Assembly: GCA_030737835.1 (NCBI GenBank) | Contig: CM060848.1 | Location: 20,065,309 to 20,129,308 of the forward strand | Direction: 5' to 3' | DNA length: 64,000 nt | DNA from: Acorus gramineus | Taxonomy: Eukaryota > Streptophyta > Magnoliopsida > Acorales > Acoraceae | In this document: positions 25,566 through 38,400 of the stretch, piece after piece | Layout: every line of letters begins with the position of its first letter | How positions within the stretch are numbered: the stretch's first letter is position 1 | Notes under the pieces: model-generated | The model's database searches: none | The model's input: only the letters and a program-made list of their open reading frames with translations | What the model was told of the DNA's origin: nothing | Translations under genes and position numbers: made by a program

Positions 25566-28500
25566 TTAACTGCTTTTGGGGTTTCTAGTTGCACAAGCCC
25601 CATCTCCGGCCTTCGAGGCTTTCGTCTCAGTAGCTTTAGGTGTATCATTTATCTGCACCATACCCAACTACATCAAAAACTATAAAATCCAAATGATTTG
25701 TGAAGAACAAGCGTCATACATGACAAAAAATCACTTTTACAATGCAGAAACTTTCCGAAGTTAGAAAACAGAATTTCTACAATGAGAATGCATGAGGGCA
25801 AAAGAAAAGTAGTGTCAGTAGTCCATAGGTGCAACAGGAGATTACCCCCAAATTTTTTAGACCAGTCGTAACTTCTTCCTGCTGCTTTTGAAGAGTGCCT
25901 TTTAATTCTTGGAATTCCTGTACGCGATTGATAATTAGAGGATCACTAGTAAATATCACATCCTCAGAATTCTTGTTCCAGCTGATAGGTTGAGGTGACA
26001 AGAAAATGGAAGACAAGGCATCATTGATGTTACCGTTCTCAGCTGCTCCACTACAACATTGAGTGTCTTCTTCAGCTCTGAGAGCTCCTGTGGGCATTAG
26101 ACATTGGAAAAGAAGAACTTGAAAGTGAATTTACTGTGCTACAGAAAAAGGTAAAATAATGAGGACAAAATATAAATCAAGCACTATTATGAGTGTTGGT
26201 TACAATTCGTCAAAGTTACTGCTAATATCCAAACTCTCTGTCATTAAATTATATTGTGAAGTATCAAAACTCCCTAGCTCTGGCGAATGCCATCAGAATT
26301 CAGTCATATATATGACCAGATTTTAAAACCAACTCGTAAGTGTTGAAACTAAAGACAGAGAGTTGAGTGGACAACTGAACAGAGAAATGAGGAATTAAAC
26401 ATGACTTGCTCCATTCTCATTCACAAATTATATGCAACAAATTATATGCAAAGGAAGTAAGTCAGGAGATTAGGGACACACATGTCCCTTAAAAATACAA
26501 ATTTACATGACCACTCAATGAGAAAATAAATTACAAAAACCATCATTTTTATGTAAAATCAACAACTATGTAGAATTCATTGATGAAAACTAAACCTATG
26601 GTTCATGTCCAATAACATAACAGACTAATCTAACATCTCTTGTTATTTCCTGGCTTCCTGTCCACATGATTACATTAGTTGATAAAGTGGTGGCATCCAT
26701 AGGATCAAGAAAAATAACATTATTATTTTCAAGAAATAATATGATGATGTCTCACTAAGATATTACATCGACAAATTTGCTCGTGCCTACTGCATGCAAT
26801 TTTAAGATAATAAACATGGACAACTGGCATCAACACACTTTTTTTTCCACCAAAATTAGCTATGCCTATGCATGATACTGAGATTCTCACGTCCCGGACA
26901 CAATGCAACACATGAGGACGCACCAAGGAATGGGCAGTCTCGCATGTGCACTCAAGCAAGATGGATGTGTATCGATAATGTGGTTAGGCCAGTGACATGC
27001 CCGGACACACAGGTGGCCCAACAAATTTGCCAAGGGACCTAGACAAAGTGCGAGAGCACCCGGACACAACTTGATTGGGGTCTTCAGATAAATTGACTGG
27101 GGACGTCCAGACAACTCTACAGGGGACATTCGTGCATATGTGTGCACCACGGCGTATGAGCATGCAATGGCCTATGGCAATGGGACACATCAACTTCTAA
27201 GTGGACCAGACAAAATGCATGGCATGTAAACAGGAGAGCCTCAAACACGTAGGCAAATTGTGGATAAGAGACGTAGGTAAACCACATAAATGTTCGCACA
27301 GGTGATTGGTGACAGATAAAAATTATGATCAGATCGCAACAGAGGGTATGTGGGACGGTTTGTTGAGTTATTGGATTGTGGCATGAGCTTGGAGGACCTT
27401 ACATGGGTAACACAGTTTTATAGCCAATAAATAGTCTGGCCCTGCTAGAGAATCCTCTAGAACAACATTTTCACACAGAATGAAAAAGAAAAATGGTTGG
27501 TTTCCTAATTCCTAGAATGGTAACGTTACCTTGTGACGGCATCGACTGGTGCTTTTAAGCCTGACTAGTGTACCAAAATATAAGGCTGCATGAAATAAAA
27601 AAAAAAAATCTAAACCAGGAAACCTCATTGTGACAATAACCAAGACTGACTTGTCATAAAAAAAAAACAACAATTAAAATCTCCACATCACCTCTATTAA
27701 TATTAGCCAGCACACAACATACAAACCAAGAAATCAGCTTCAACCATCCCCAAAGGAAATGCAGCAGCCTTGTGTACTAGGTATATATTGTGTGCAATTT
27801 AGCTTCACATCGCATTAGGAGAAATAAAATAAAATTCGGCTTTCATGTTACCTCAAACAGAGTGAACAGAGAGAGGATTGTTGTGGGTGTAATTGGGACC
27901 AAGCAAATCTAACAAACAAAACCACACCAGATAAGAAGCCCCAATGTCATAGTTGTCTAGGCGGCCAGGTGAGCCGAGGCGGTGGTCATGCGCCTAGACA
28001 TGCCTAAGCGGTGCTTAATTAAACAAGTATATTTTAAGATTTTAATTTTACTAATGTTAATACTCTAATTATTTATGGTTTGTTTTCAAACAAGTGAATA
28101 TGAAATGAGTGCATATTTATAAATGAAAGGTACAAGATTAGAGTACAAAGTGTATTTGGGGTGGGGTGGGGGGGAACCTACCATCAAGAGACTTCTACAT
28201 GATGTCACTTGCTCTATTTGTTGTCACTTGTTGGACAACAAAAAAGAGAGAAAATCAATACTCTATTGGTCGTGACCCTTATAACTATTTTTAATGTTTT
28301 TGCATTTCGAAAGGCCAAAGAGAAAGTAACAAATAATTAATAGTCATATGGGTCATGACCCATACCCTATTGGTCTAACAATAAATCACACCAGATTCAC
28401 GTGCTGATCATTTTTATAAATGTTAAGTGGCAATAATAAGCACAGGACAATGTTTTATTGACAAAGGAAAGAAAACCCCAAAAAAGTCCTGCTCAGTTGT

Positions 28501-29783
28501 AGCCAATTCAACGGGTCCACCAAATAATGGGTAGCATGGGGTAGTTCAATGGAGCTAACTCTCCTGGGTTCACTATCAATCAGAATGCACATATCAGTTG
28601 ATTTTTTGAAGCGTACAGATAAAAACTTTGTGTACCGCAATAAGTTCACTACTACTCCAAAGAGAAAAACAATGAACTATCCTAGATCATTTTTAGGTAA
28701 GCAAACCCATAATCTATCTTAGCTTTAGAGTGAACAGTGAGGAACAAACTTCTGTATCTTCCAAAATTAGCTACTCCTCCAATTTGTGTGTGCAGAATTC
28801 ATAGATTTCTGTATAGAACATTCTGTCAGGATCTTAAGACCAGCTTCAAAAACGATGAGCTGATATGAACATTTCCTTCAAAAGACACTATAAAGCTCAC
28901 ATGTATGATATAAAAATATTGGTTACTAGATTCCACACACATCCAAATAAATTTTGGAATTACTACGGAAAAGCTCACAGATGTGGATAGCAAACTCTAA
29001 ACTCCGAGAAATATCACCGACTAATGCACAAAGAAGTTATAACAAAAGAGTGATGTTGCTCAAACAATGATGTTTATGGCATCAATAAACCATGTACAGA
29101 TAGCTTTACACAGTCAATCGAAACAAATTACAAAAATGATGTGTACATCTTGTTATCGTAGAAATGCAAAACATTCAACTATTTTTCTATTAAACAAATA
29201 AACAATGCCACTGAAATTACTGAACAACTCAAGAAATTCACTGTATGAGAACAATGTAATTTCAAATACAGACATAAAAATAAACTCTCACATTGCGGTA
29301 AACCTTCACTTGAGTGTCTAATTTCGACCTCCAATTTTGCATATCCTGCGAATGAACAACGCCTTCATCAAAATCAGAAAAGCAACATCACCGAAACGTG
29401 ATATACTCCAGTCATACCTGCTTCAAAATTTGGATTCTAGTCTGCAACTCCGACTTAGATTCGCTCAAACCCTGCAAAAAACGAACCAACCAAAAAACAA
29501 CGACTGATGAAACCCCCCATCCAACGATTCAGTCAATCAAAACCCTAGGTTTCCTTCGAAAACTCTCACCGCGATCCTCGCCGTCAGATTGTCTTTCAAC
29601 GGCACCGAAAGAGAGAAAGAGAATGGAAGTCATTATACGTACTAGTAGATGAATCGAACATCCAGATCTGGAAACTGACGCTATTGAAAGATGAAAGTTA
29701 GGTTTTTGGCTTTTTCAAAGACTCACCGAGGAAGACAGAGGCATAATGGCTTGAGAAGAGGGTGTCGAATCGTGATCCGCCAT
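25566..29783 (-). CDS. Small conserved plant coiled-coil protein, unnamed
   Basis: Minus-strand exons: 29783-29727 (MADHDSTPSSQAIMPLSSS), 29605-29570 (VPLKDNLTARIA), 29471-29418 (GLSESKSELQ to LKQ), 29345-29292 (DMQNWRSKLDTQVKVYRN), 26087-26034 (ELSELKKTLNVVVEQLRT), 25917 to about 25846 (EFQELKGTLQ to LKNLG) and 25652-25566 (28 residues and TAA). All junctions are phase 0, giving about 137 residues. Leu/Glu/Lys heptads run through the middle four exons, so a rod-like coiled coil is expected. I recognise it as a conserved plant protein type but know no function. The fourth intron is 3.2 kb. The exon 2 acceptor reads TTTCG instead of AG (see findings). The last exon is the least certain: the frame that ends KDNLKVLFGE overlaps it. 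Confidence 0.65.
26880..27440. other. Less AT-rich insert within intron 4
   Basis: This part of the long intron of the coiled-coil gene is clearly richer in G and C than its surroundings and repeats words such as CCCGGACAC and GGGGACnTCCAGAC. It resembles decayed retrotransposon sequence. I could not find paired LTR ends, a primer site or a coding motif, so no class is assigned. Confidence 0.3.
27950..28025. mobile_element. Fragment of a CATAGTT-type hAT-like repeat
   Basis: The sequence starts CATAGTTGTCTAGGCGGCCA and continues with GAGCCGAGGCGG and GCGCCTAGACATGCCTAAGC, a self-complementary GGCGG/CGCCTAG repeat well known in plant genomes. Its first seven bases are the same as the terminal repeat of the complete element at 44548. 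No matching right end was found, so it appears truncated. It lies in intron 4 of the coiled-coil gene. Confidence 0.45.
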
Positions 29784-30826
29784 TGGAGATGGGATTCTCG
29801 AGGGATCTGATTCTCAACAGAGAGAGGGAAGACTGAAGTCCTCTTTTTTTTTTAAATTGTGAATTATTTGGGGGTGGCGGGGACGTTGAGCGGGAGTTTA
29901 TATGGACCTCAGACAAGTTTTTGTTTTTATTTTTAAAAAATTGGTACTCATTGTTAATCTGATTTTATTGGTAGAATTTAAAGTTTCAACATAGTACATA
30001 ATAGATTAAAAAAAAAAATATAGCAACACAGCAAAGGGTGATGAACAGAAGAGAATTCTACTCCACCCTCGCAAAAAGAAACTAACGCTAAGTCACTCAC
30101 GCCTCAATGCTCATGACACATTGGTGAAATCTAATGTGTTTTGCACTCACAGTGAATCTGCTCCATTCTTTAATGAAACAGTATGTTGATTCCTAAAATT
30201 TTCTAAATATAATTGTTGCTCCTTGAATATTGTCGAGTTTCTCAAGAGTCACTTTATTTTTGAAACCCAAATCAAACAGGAATACAATACACCATCTTGA
30301 CTCCAACCTGAAACCCAAACCAAACCAAAGAGTTCGATTCTGATTGATTTTCCTGTATCTGAGAGTCTGAGTAAATTGAATTTAGATTGGTTTTTATCTA
30401 CTTTTGTTTGGATTCTAATCAAACATTGCAACCTAAGTTCTAGGGCTATTAAAACATTTTAGCGTGGAGTTCACACACATCACAATAAGCAACGCTCAAC
30501 TTCACTTACCTATCCTAATCGTCTATAGTTTGAGTGGTGACGAGACATTACCTCCTAGCCGGCTAGCCCCCCTCCCCTGGTATCGAATCTTGTTGGAAGC
30601 AAGTGATAAAAAATGGTTCACAGAGCCTTGTCGACCGATTCTAGTGGACTTTGATCCATAGTCTGTTATGAACTCATGTTCTAATTATCTCTAGGTTTCT
30701 ACTTTATGTTTGATGATCACCCTTGCAATTTCCAGTGACACCCAGTTATTGTAATGTAAAATTTCTGTAGCTTTGCAGCCACTACTTTTCATATACATCA
30801 AACAATCTAGACACACAAATAGTATC
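29784..30826. other. Between the coiled-coil gene and RBOH
   Basis: Holds the promoter of the minus-strand coiled-coil gene (directly after 29783) and, at the other end, the 3' flank of the minus-strand RBOH gene. The sequence is AT-rich with no recognised gene; frames at 30249-30431 and 30464-30661 are not supported. Confidence 0.5.
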
Positions 30827-33800
30827 CTAGAAGTTCTCCTTGTGGAACTCGAACTTGGTGGTGGTCTTCCTGGAGAAATCCTGCGCGAGCCCCCTGAGCT
30901 CCCGCGTGATCGCGGGCGGTCCGCAGTAGAAGACCCCGACGCGCTGGTCCCTGTGGTTGACCGCGACGTGCTTGAACACGTTCCTCCAGTTGGGCCTCGC
31001 GAAGTGCGCCCTCACGCGCGTCCCGGACACGATGTCCACCCCCTTCTTCGCGTGGTGAAGCGACTGCAGCATCGCTATCAGCGCCGACCGCGCGTCCCCC
31101 TCCTCGTACACGCTCGTGCAGTGGTTGTGCAGCTCTATCACCCCCTCCTTGTCCTTCTCCGCCACCTCGTCCATCACCCCGCGAAACCACTCGAACGACC
31201 CGGGCTCGCGCGTCACCCAATAGAAGTAGGCCTTCTTCGCCTTGAAGTCGGACTTCGACGTCTCGACGTCGTCTTTGGATTTGATGTGGTTGAGCACGTC
31301 TTTGACGATGCTTATGAGGGGGGTGGCGCCGATGCCGAGGCCAACGAGGAGGAGGACGTCGTAGTTCTGGTAGTCCTGAGCGGGGGCGCCGTAGGGACCG
31401 TCGATGAGGAGGCGGGGGAGGGACTTGGCGGTGGTGGTGATGTCGGCTCTTAAGAGGCCGCTCTGGTCGCTGGTGGGCGGTTGGCAGACCTTGGAGAAAG
31501 TGGACTTCAGTTGCGACGTCCAGTCGCCTAATGTTCGTATGTGGATGCTTAGGTAATCGTCTCCCGGCGCCGAGGTTATCGAGAAAGGGTGCCTAAAAAA
31601 CAAACAAACAAAACAAACATCATTTAATTAATTAGATAGATGATTATATTGTGTTTATTAATCAAATTTGTTCAAGTTTTAATACATGTGTTTTGAGTGA
31701 AATGATAAGAGATGCATACATCATTCATCCTAAAGATATATGCTCATCGCTTTAAAAATCATCAAATTAAATGAATTTGCGTTAGTCACACATTGAACCA
31801 CATCTCTCATTGAATTGTGATCCATCCATCTTTTTTTTTTTTTTTTTCCATTAACCCCTTCCCACCAAGTGATGCCCCCTTTATCTTCTAGAAAAACATG
31901 TAATTTTTTTTTATGAATCATCTCTCGATAGTCTCATTATGGGAATTTTAATCTGGTGGTGATAAGATGGTAATTGCATCTAAGGTGAGAGGTAAGATGT
32001 TCCCATCATATATTTTCTTCATGCATTGATTCGTTATGTTTAAAAACTCGCTATCAAAATTGGAGGATTCGATCAATCTAAATCAAATCAATTAACTTTT
32101 TTGTTGAATTTTTTCATTGCCCTGACTTTTCCTCAAGTGGATGATCAATATAGTTAAACTTTTATTTCACCTTGGGATCTGTTGTAAATATTTCATTTAA
32201 GTTATACATGGTTTACAATTTGCCTCAATTTTTTTTTTTTTTATAATGATCAAAGATTCGCTTTCCAATGGAAAATTCTGAGTTATTAATGATTTACTAT
32301 ACATTTTTTTATATTGATTTGTACTTTAATTTAATACTATGTTTTTGCATTGGAGATCATTTAAGGCAGTGAAAATTACATTTTAGATTTGACAATTTTA
32401 TGGTAATGGTTTTGTTAATTAATGAATTATTATTATTATTTAATTTTTTAAAAAATTCATTATTAATACTTTTATATGATCGATTGATTCTGTACTGACT
32501 AACCCAAGTTGGTGGCTTATCAAGTTAGGTCATCTAAAAAAATAGATAGTTAACAATATTGTATCAAAGTTTATCCCAACGTACCACTGTAGGGGGGAGA
32601 CAGCAGAACAGTTGACAAAGATGTATTGCCCACTCCTGTATTTGAATCCTTGTGGTTTTGACATGTGAAGTGCCATCACATTTCCAGGGTAGACTGCGAC
32701 CTGTATCATATTTAATCACATGTAATCATTAAAAAACATATCACAACTTGAATAATCAATATAGCATTTCTTGTTGGCTCTACTTGACATTATCACATCA
32801 AAAAGAAAAAGAAAAAACTCTCACCTTCAGAATCTTCACTGTCTTATGTCCTGATCTGAACGCGCGTATAAGTCGCTCACATGCGTACAACAACATCGGC
32901 ACTGCCAAATACATCCATGTCTGCGCATCACAAAAATCAGTCCTCCATCAACACATGCAGCAATCAAGCTTTGTTAATATATGAGATTGGGTTCAGTCAA
33001 TACTCCATTCATCATCACTAAACATCGGTCTCAAATCAAAAGTAGACATGTGTCTAAAATTATTTTAAAATGTGATGGGACACATGTTAATTAGAGATTG
33101 ACATGTACCGATGAGATCTAATTATCTATAGTGTCAATGGAAAGGAAAAAAACTTACAGTCTTCTTGTACCACTTCTTCTGGAGGTAGAGGAAGTACCCA
33201 TGTACGATGAGGAGTACGTACACAATGACGAAGAGGTGGTGCGAGTACCAGAACGCGTTGAACCCGGTGAGCTTGCGGAGCATGCCCGGCATCCTGACCC
33301 GGTTGCGCCTGAACCAAGGCTGCGCGAGCGTGTACGCGACCACCATCAGCACCAGCATCACCACCCCGGTCCACCCCTCCGTCCCCTTCACGAACCACCA
33401 GTAGTTCGGCGGCCGCCGGTCCCCGAAGAACGGCTTCATCGGCGCATACTCCGCGTCCGTGGCGTGGAGCAAGCGCGGGAAGTCGCACGTCAGGTGCGCG
33501 CCAACGTGGAGCCCCACGCCCACCGCCACCCCCGCCGCGACCACCTTGTGGAAGTTTATGTTGTCGTCGAAGGGGACGGCGGCGCCGATGCCCGTGCGCG
33601 TGCGGAGCCACGTGACCATGTTGCGGCATACGGGGAGGAGGATGATCGCCATGTTGAACTTGAGCGTCTCGGCGCCGCCCTTTGCGGTGGTGACGCAGTA
33701 GCCCATCACGTGGAACACCGCGCGGTGCTTGTATTGGATGAACTTCCAAGTGAAGAGGCCCACGCAGATGGAGAGCCAGAGGGCTAACACCCAGACCCTC

Positions 33801-35450
33801 CTCCAGTTGTCCTCCATGAAGTAGTTCACCTTCTTGTAGAGCCTCCGCAGCGGGTTCGGCTCCTTCACCGGCATCAGCTTCTGGCTCAGCATCTGGCTCA
33901 TGAGGGTCCTGCTCTCGGTCGTCACGGGTCGAGTCATTGCTGGATCGCCCGATGCCTGCAGGAGCAGCATCTCCAGGTTTTGCAGCTGTTTCAATTGAAA
34001 TCCCATCAGGTTTGGTCAATGTCTGATATATGCGAAGAGAATTAGTGGAATCCAGTCTTGATTGGGGTGTCTGACCTCAATGTAGCCGAGGTTGTCGGGG
34101 TCGAGCTCTTCCATGATGAGGGCCGCATATTCGTCCACGGATTCCTGGATCTTCCAAAGCTTGTTCGCCGACGCACTTAGCGAGATGATCTGAAAATATA
34201 AAACATGATCCAAATTTTGAGTTCTCTGAATCCATGCATTGATAATTTGATATCATTGGGTGGGTGTTCTTGTATGCCTAGAATTAGAACATTTGTTAGT
34301 ACCTCCTTCACCTCCTCCTCTGTGACACGCCCATCTGCATTGCCGTCCACCCTGCAATCACATTGGTCTGTTAATAACCCGACATTCGAAGTGATGTAGG
34401 ACGGGTGATCGATGAAATTTTGGACTGATCAGCAAAAAAATCTGCTTAATTATATAAATAAATGAGAATGATCCCGTGTAATGTGGCATACTAAAGAATT
34501 TCGTGAGATTTTAAGATCGTTCTCATTTATTGTTATAAACTTCTATTTTAATAATTTTCTTCTTAAACTCTTCTGGTTGTCCGATCGCTTTAGAAATGCA
34601 TGTCCTACCTGTTTCTAATTGTTTCTGTTAAATATGATGAGTACTCACAAGTCGAAAAAGGTGCGGAGACGAGAGTCAAATCCCTCGTCGGAGAGCTGCC
34701 TCCACATCTCCTCCAACTGCGCCTTGCTTATCGAACCTGCAATTATCCCCCGCCGCCGAGCCAACGCGTCGAAGAGCTCCTCCGCGAACTCCTGGGACTC
34801 CGCAATCCCTGCAATCCAATGCAAAATCTCATCAAGCACCCGCTGCACAAGCGACGTGGGTCCGTCGAATCACGCTTGAATCACTTACCGACGCACTCGC
34901 CGAAGCGAGACCGGGGAAGGACCCCGTCGACGGATAGCCCCTCAAACCTGCGCGCCACCTCGCCCCACCCGTCCGATCCAGCGCCGCCTCCGCTGCCATG
35001 GGTGACGAAATGGAGCCCGCGCAGCGCGCGCGTGGCGGCGGACTTGGTGCGGTCGAGCCTTCTGGACGGCCTTCTCGACGAGGAGGTCATCCTGCGGAGC
35101 TCCTGCGAGACGTGCCTGATCTTCGACGAAAGCTGCGCGCCGAGCGAGGACCGCCCCTCGAGTCGGCTCGCGAGGAGGACCGCCTCTGGATCAGCGCCGC
35201 GCACGCCGTGGATCTCCACCGTGTCGTCGCGCACGTCGAGCGTGATCTCCACGTACGACGACTCGTCTTCGGAGGACGCGGAGCCCTTCTTGAACCTCGC
35301 GCCCCTCTTCGCGCATGGCTTGCGCAGGCCGCCGCCGCCGAGCGGGCCGCTTAACGGGCCGCTGAGTGGCCCGCTGAAGCTGACGTGGGAGCTCGCGCCG
35401 CCGACGCTCTCCGCGCATTCGGAGACGGAGTCGGAGTCTTGGTGTCCCAT
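30827..35450 (-). CDS. RBOH: Respiratory burst oxidase homolog (RBOHD/C-like NADPH oxidase)
   Basis: Eight minus-strand exons: 35450-34889, 34808-34649, 34351-34303, 34189-34076, 33985-33158, 32920-32825, 32700-32585 and 31592-30827. They give 896 residues, normal for the family. The N terminus has a triplicated SGPL (26-37), then [20 protein letters not shown]-hand 1 spans Asp243-Glu254 (Asn at position 3 of the loop); EF-hand 2 is around [10 protein letters not shown] (286-295). The six-helix ferric reductase core keeps the paired haem histidines (His455/His459 in GLHVGAHL; His544 in YSHHLF; His557 in LLIVHG). The FAD site is [15 protein letters not shown] sites are [20 protein letters not shown] and VFYCGPPA. 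The C terminus is FEFHKENF. It makes apoplastic superoxide from cytosolic NADPH under Ca2+ and kinase control. The N terminus fits the D/C clade best. Exons are strongly GC-rich. Confidence 0.95.
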
Positions 35451-38400
35451 TCTATTACAGAAATTGGACTTACAGTACGCAGACGACTTGAATTTTATAA
35501 CTAAAATGAACTGAATGTCCAAAACATACAAAAAAAAAAACAAAAATTAACTGAGGAATCAGGGAGGTGTACAATGCTGTGTGAAATTGGAATGTGTTGA
35601 AAGGAGAGAGAATGCTTTGTGAGGTGGAGATGGTGAGAATGGGTTGTTTTTTTAAAGGAAGGTTGGGGGTTCCAACTAACACGGGATAGTTCAAATCCAG
35701 GGGCGCCATTAGCCGCAATGTTGTGGATTTCTTTTTGTTTTTCTTCCATTGTTTTGGCCGAGGGAAGACGAGTCTTATTGGTTGGTCGATGGTGTGGTGG
35801 ACTTTTGGATGGACGGTGATCTTCGGTTGAGGTCCACTGATTGGAGGGTTGTTGAGTGTAGTAGCGGATTTGAGATTGTGCATTAATTAGGTGTGGTGGA
35901 CTTTTTTTAAATTTCCCACGTAAATTTCCCGCGTCTTTGAGATACACGTATTATCGGAGCGCACAGTTGATCTCTTGCGTTGATCGCTTGCAATTTTTTT
36001 TTTTTTTCGTTTCGAGACTCCAGAGCAACTCAATCATTCAATATCTTAATATTTGATAGGTAATATACTCCAACCACATTTTATATCCATCTCTAAATTT
36101 AAAAGTCTGGATTTGATCTTTTAGAGTATCTCTAACCACTTCATGTCTCTAAATTTAAAAGGTGGTGTGTTCCAACCACACTTCATATCCACTTTCAAAT
36201 TTGAGGATTTGGATTTGACTATTCAAATCACATTTTTCACTTTTTACTTTATTCACTAATTAATTTAACCTAATGTATATTTAGATTTACTAATCTATTT
36301 TTAATAAAAGTATTATAGTTGGAAAGATCTCTTCGAGACCTTAAAAATGAGAGTAATATTATTTTAGAATTAATTTTAAATAAATTTTCATACATTTGAT
36401 TATTCAATTGTTATTTTATTTATTTAATTAAAAAATTAGTAAGTTAAAAATAACTCCAAAATCATTTAATATTAGGCTCATTTTAAGGGTTTTAATAAGA
36501 TCTTTTCAATGGTATAATTTTTTGTATGTAAATAGATTAATAATAATAATATTTATTAATGAATTTTTATATAAAATTATATAATTTTAAAAATGATAAA
36601 AAAAAACGGTGGGTGGTGGTTGGAGTGCGCAAGCAACACTGTCAAAAAAAAAATTTTCTTCTAAATATGGAGGGAAAGTCAACCCTTCATATTTGAAGAT
36701 TTAGGTGGGAGATGCTCTTATTTTTTTTTAAAAAAAAGTATAGATGATTCTGGTCTCACAAAATTGTACGATCTGTGTAGAGTCTATTTTGTTTTTTCAA
36801 TAATTATTTATCATGTGTTTTCCCTGGACAAAATAACCCCTCACGTGTTCGTGTTGATCTAACTGTAGCGTGTCGCGTGTCCTTAGTGACCTATTTACAA
36901 TCTGACACGTGTCCTTGATAAGTCAAGGTTGCAATTTTTATAGATAAAGTTCTTTTAAAAAATAAATTCTATAAAAAAAATTAAAAATTTATTCTTATCC
37001 TATATTTATTAAAAACATAATTTTTTTTTTAAAAAATAAGATAATTTACATTATTAAAAAATAAATCATTAAAGAAAGGAGATGAAAGATGATTTAGATC
37101 TAATATTTATTAGGATAACATAGTAATATGGGTAATTTGGGGGTTTAAATAAAAAATCTGAGCTGGGTATGATCAACTGATAGGTTGGTGGGTTAGTGGG
37201 CTGGGTTGCCATGATTTGAAAAGATAACTGTTTAGAGTTTTTTTTTTAAATGTGATGAGGTCAAATTATATGACCCATCACATTATATGTGGCACCACCC
37301 CAACTCTTGTTGATCGTATCCATTTTTTTTTTTTTCTCAGACAGATAGGCAGATAGCTCGATTCGTATTACTTTTCAAATTTTGTATAGCCACTTGAAGG
37401 GATTATTAGACACTCATTGAACCAATAACATATGACATTTCATGGTTGGCTCCCAAAATGTGGGCTTTACAGATAACAATGTAACCAAAGCGGATCAAAC
37501 CATAACTAGACAAATATGCAGGGGTGGTATGTGCTATTTTTAAGACAAAGTTCCCACATTAATTTAAAAAGACCAAACATTGATAGCTCAATATAGCTAT
37601 AGTTTCAGATTTATCTTCCATGGTACAAGACAAACAAACCTAAAATTTCTGGAAGCATTGGAAAATGATCAGATTGGACCTATTTAGTGTTTGTCTCATA
37701 ATGTCAAGGCCTTTGACAAGTCAGGGAACTTCCCTACCAACCACATGAGTATATCCTAGTTTTTATATATTATATTATCATCAAAGATGACAATTTTTTT
37801 TTTTTTTTCTTCAAATGGCACTGCTAATGCAAAACAGCTAGTTTTAGAGGAATGGTTTTTGATCAAGTTGAAGCCAGAACAACCTGTTCCCCCACCTGTT
37901 CCCCCTCCTTTGACTCATGAAAAAATTCTTTTAGATTTTGGATGGTTTTTGAAGGATTGCATGGTTTCTCTGTCCCAGCCAGCAGAATTCAGTTCAAAAC
38001 CAGTCAAGGTTGGAAGGCATAATGTTCCTCATTTTATTTTATGAATTTTGTCATTAACGAATTAATTGACCTAGTACCATAATGAGGGATAACCTTATAA
38101 AATAATAATAATGTTGATTTTGGAAACCCACTTTGAGATTGCATCAAGACAAAAGCAATGACATGTTTTTCCTGTGACATTCAACTGCTCTAAGTTGAGA
38201 GTCCACGAGGACCACGACACTCACCAAATCATCACCAACAAACTTTATACATCAAGTAAATTTAATTACCTCCAAAAAATAAAAAAAATCAATGGATTTT
38301 GAACACAAACTTTATACATCAAGCTCCCTTTTAGGGTCAATATAAATTTATCCAAGATAGGTTGATATTATAAGATAGATAACAATCAATGCTCTTCCCT

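Noticed and set aside
26880-27440. Candidate solo LTR in the coiled-coil gene intron
   Set aside because: The base composition suggests a retroelement, but no TG...CA pair with a 5-bp duplication could be identified.
30773-31453. Plus-strand 226-codon frame opposite RBOH exon 8
   Set aside because: Antisense to the conserved NADPH-binding exon; composition reflects the GC-rich codons of the real gene.
33131-35514. Several plus- and minus-strand frames of 200-300 codons over RBOH exons 1 and 5
   Set aside because: Alternative frames of GC-rich RBOH exons; only one frame has RBOH motifs.
37787-38044. 85-codon frame with a Pro-rich stretch
   Set aside because: Begins in a T-run (poly-Phe) and matches no family; no neighbouring exons.
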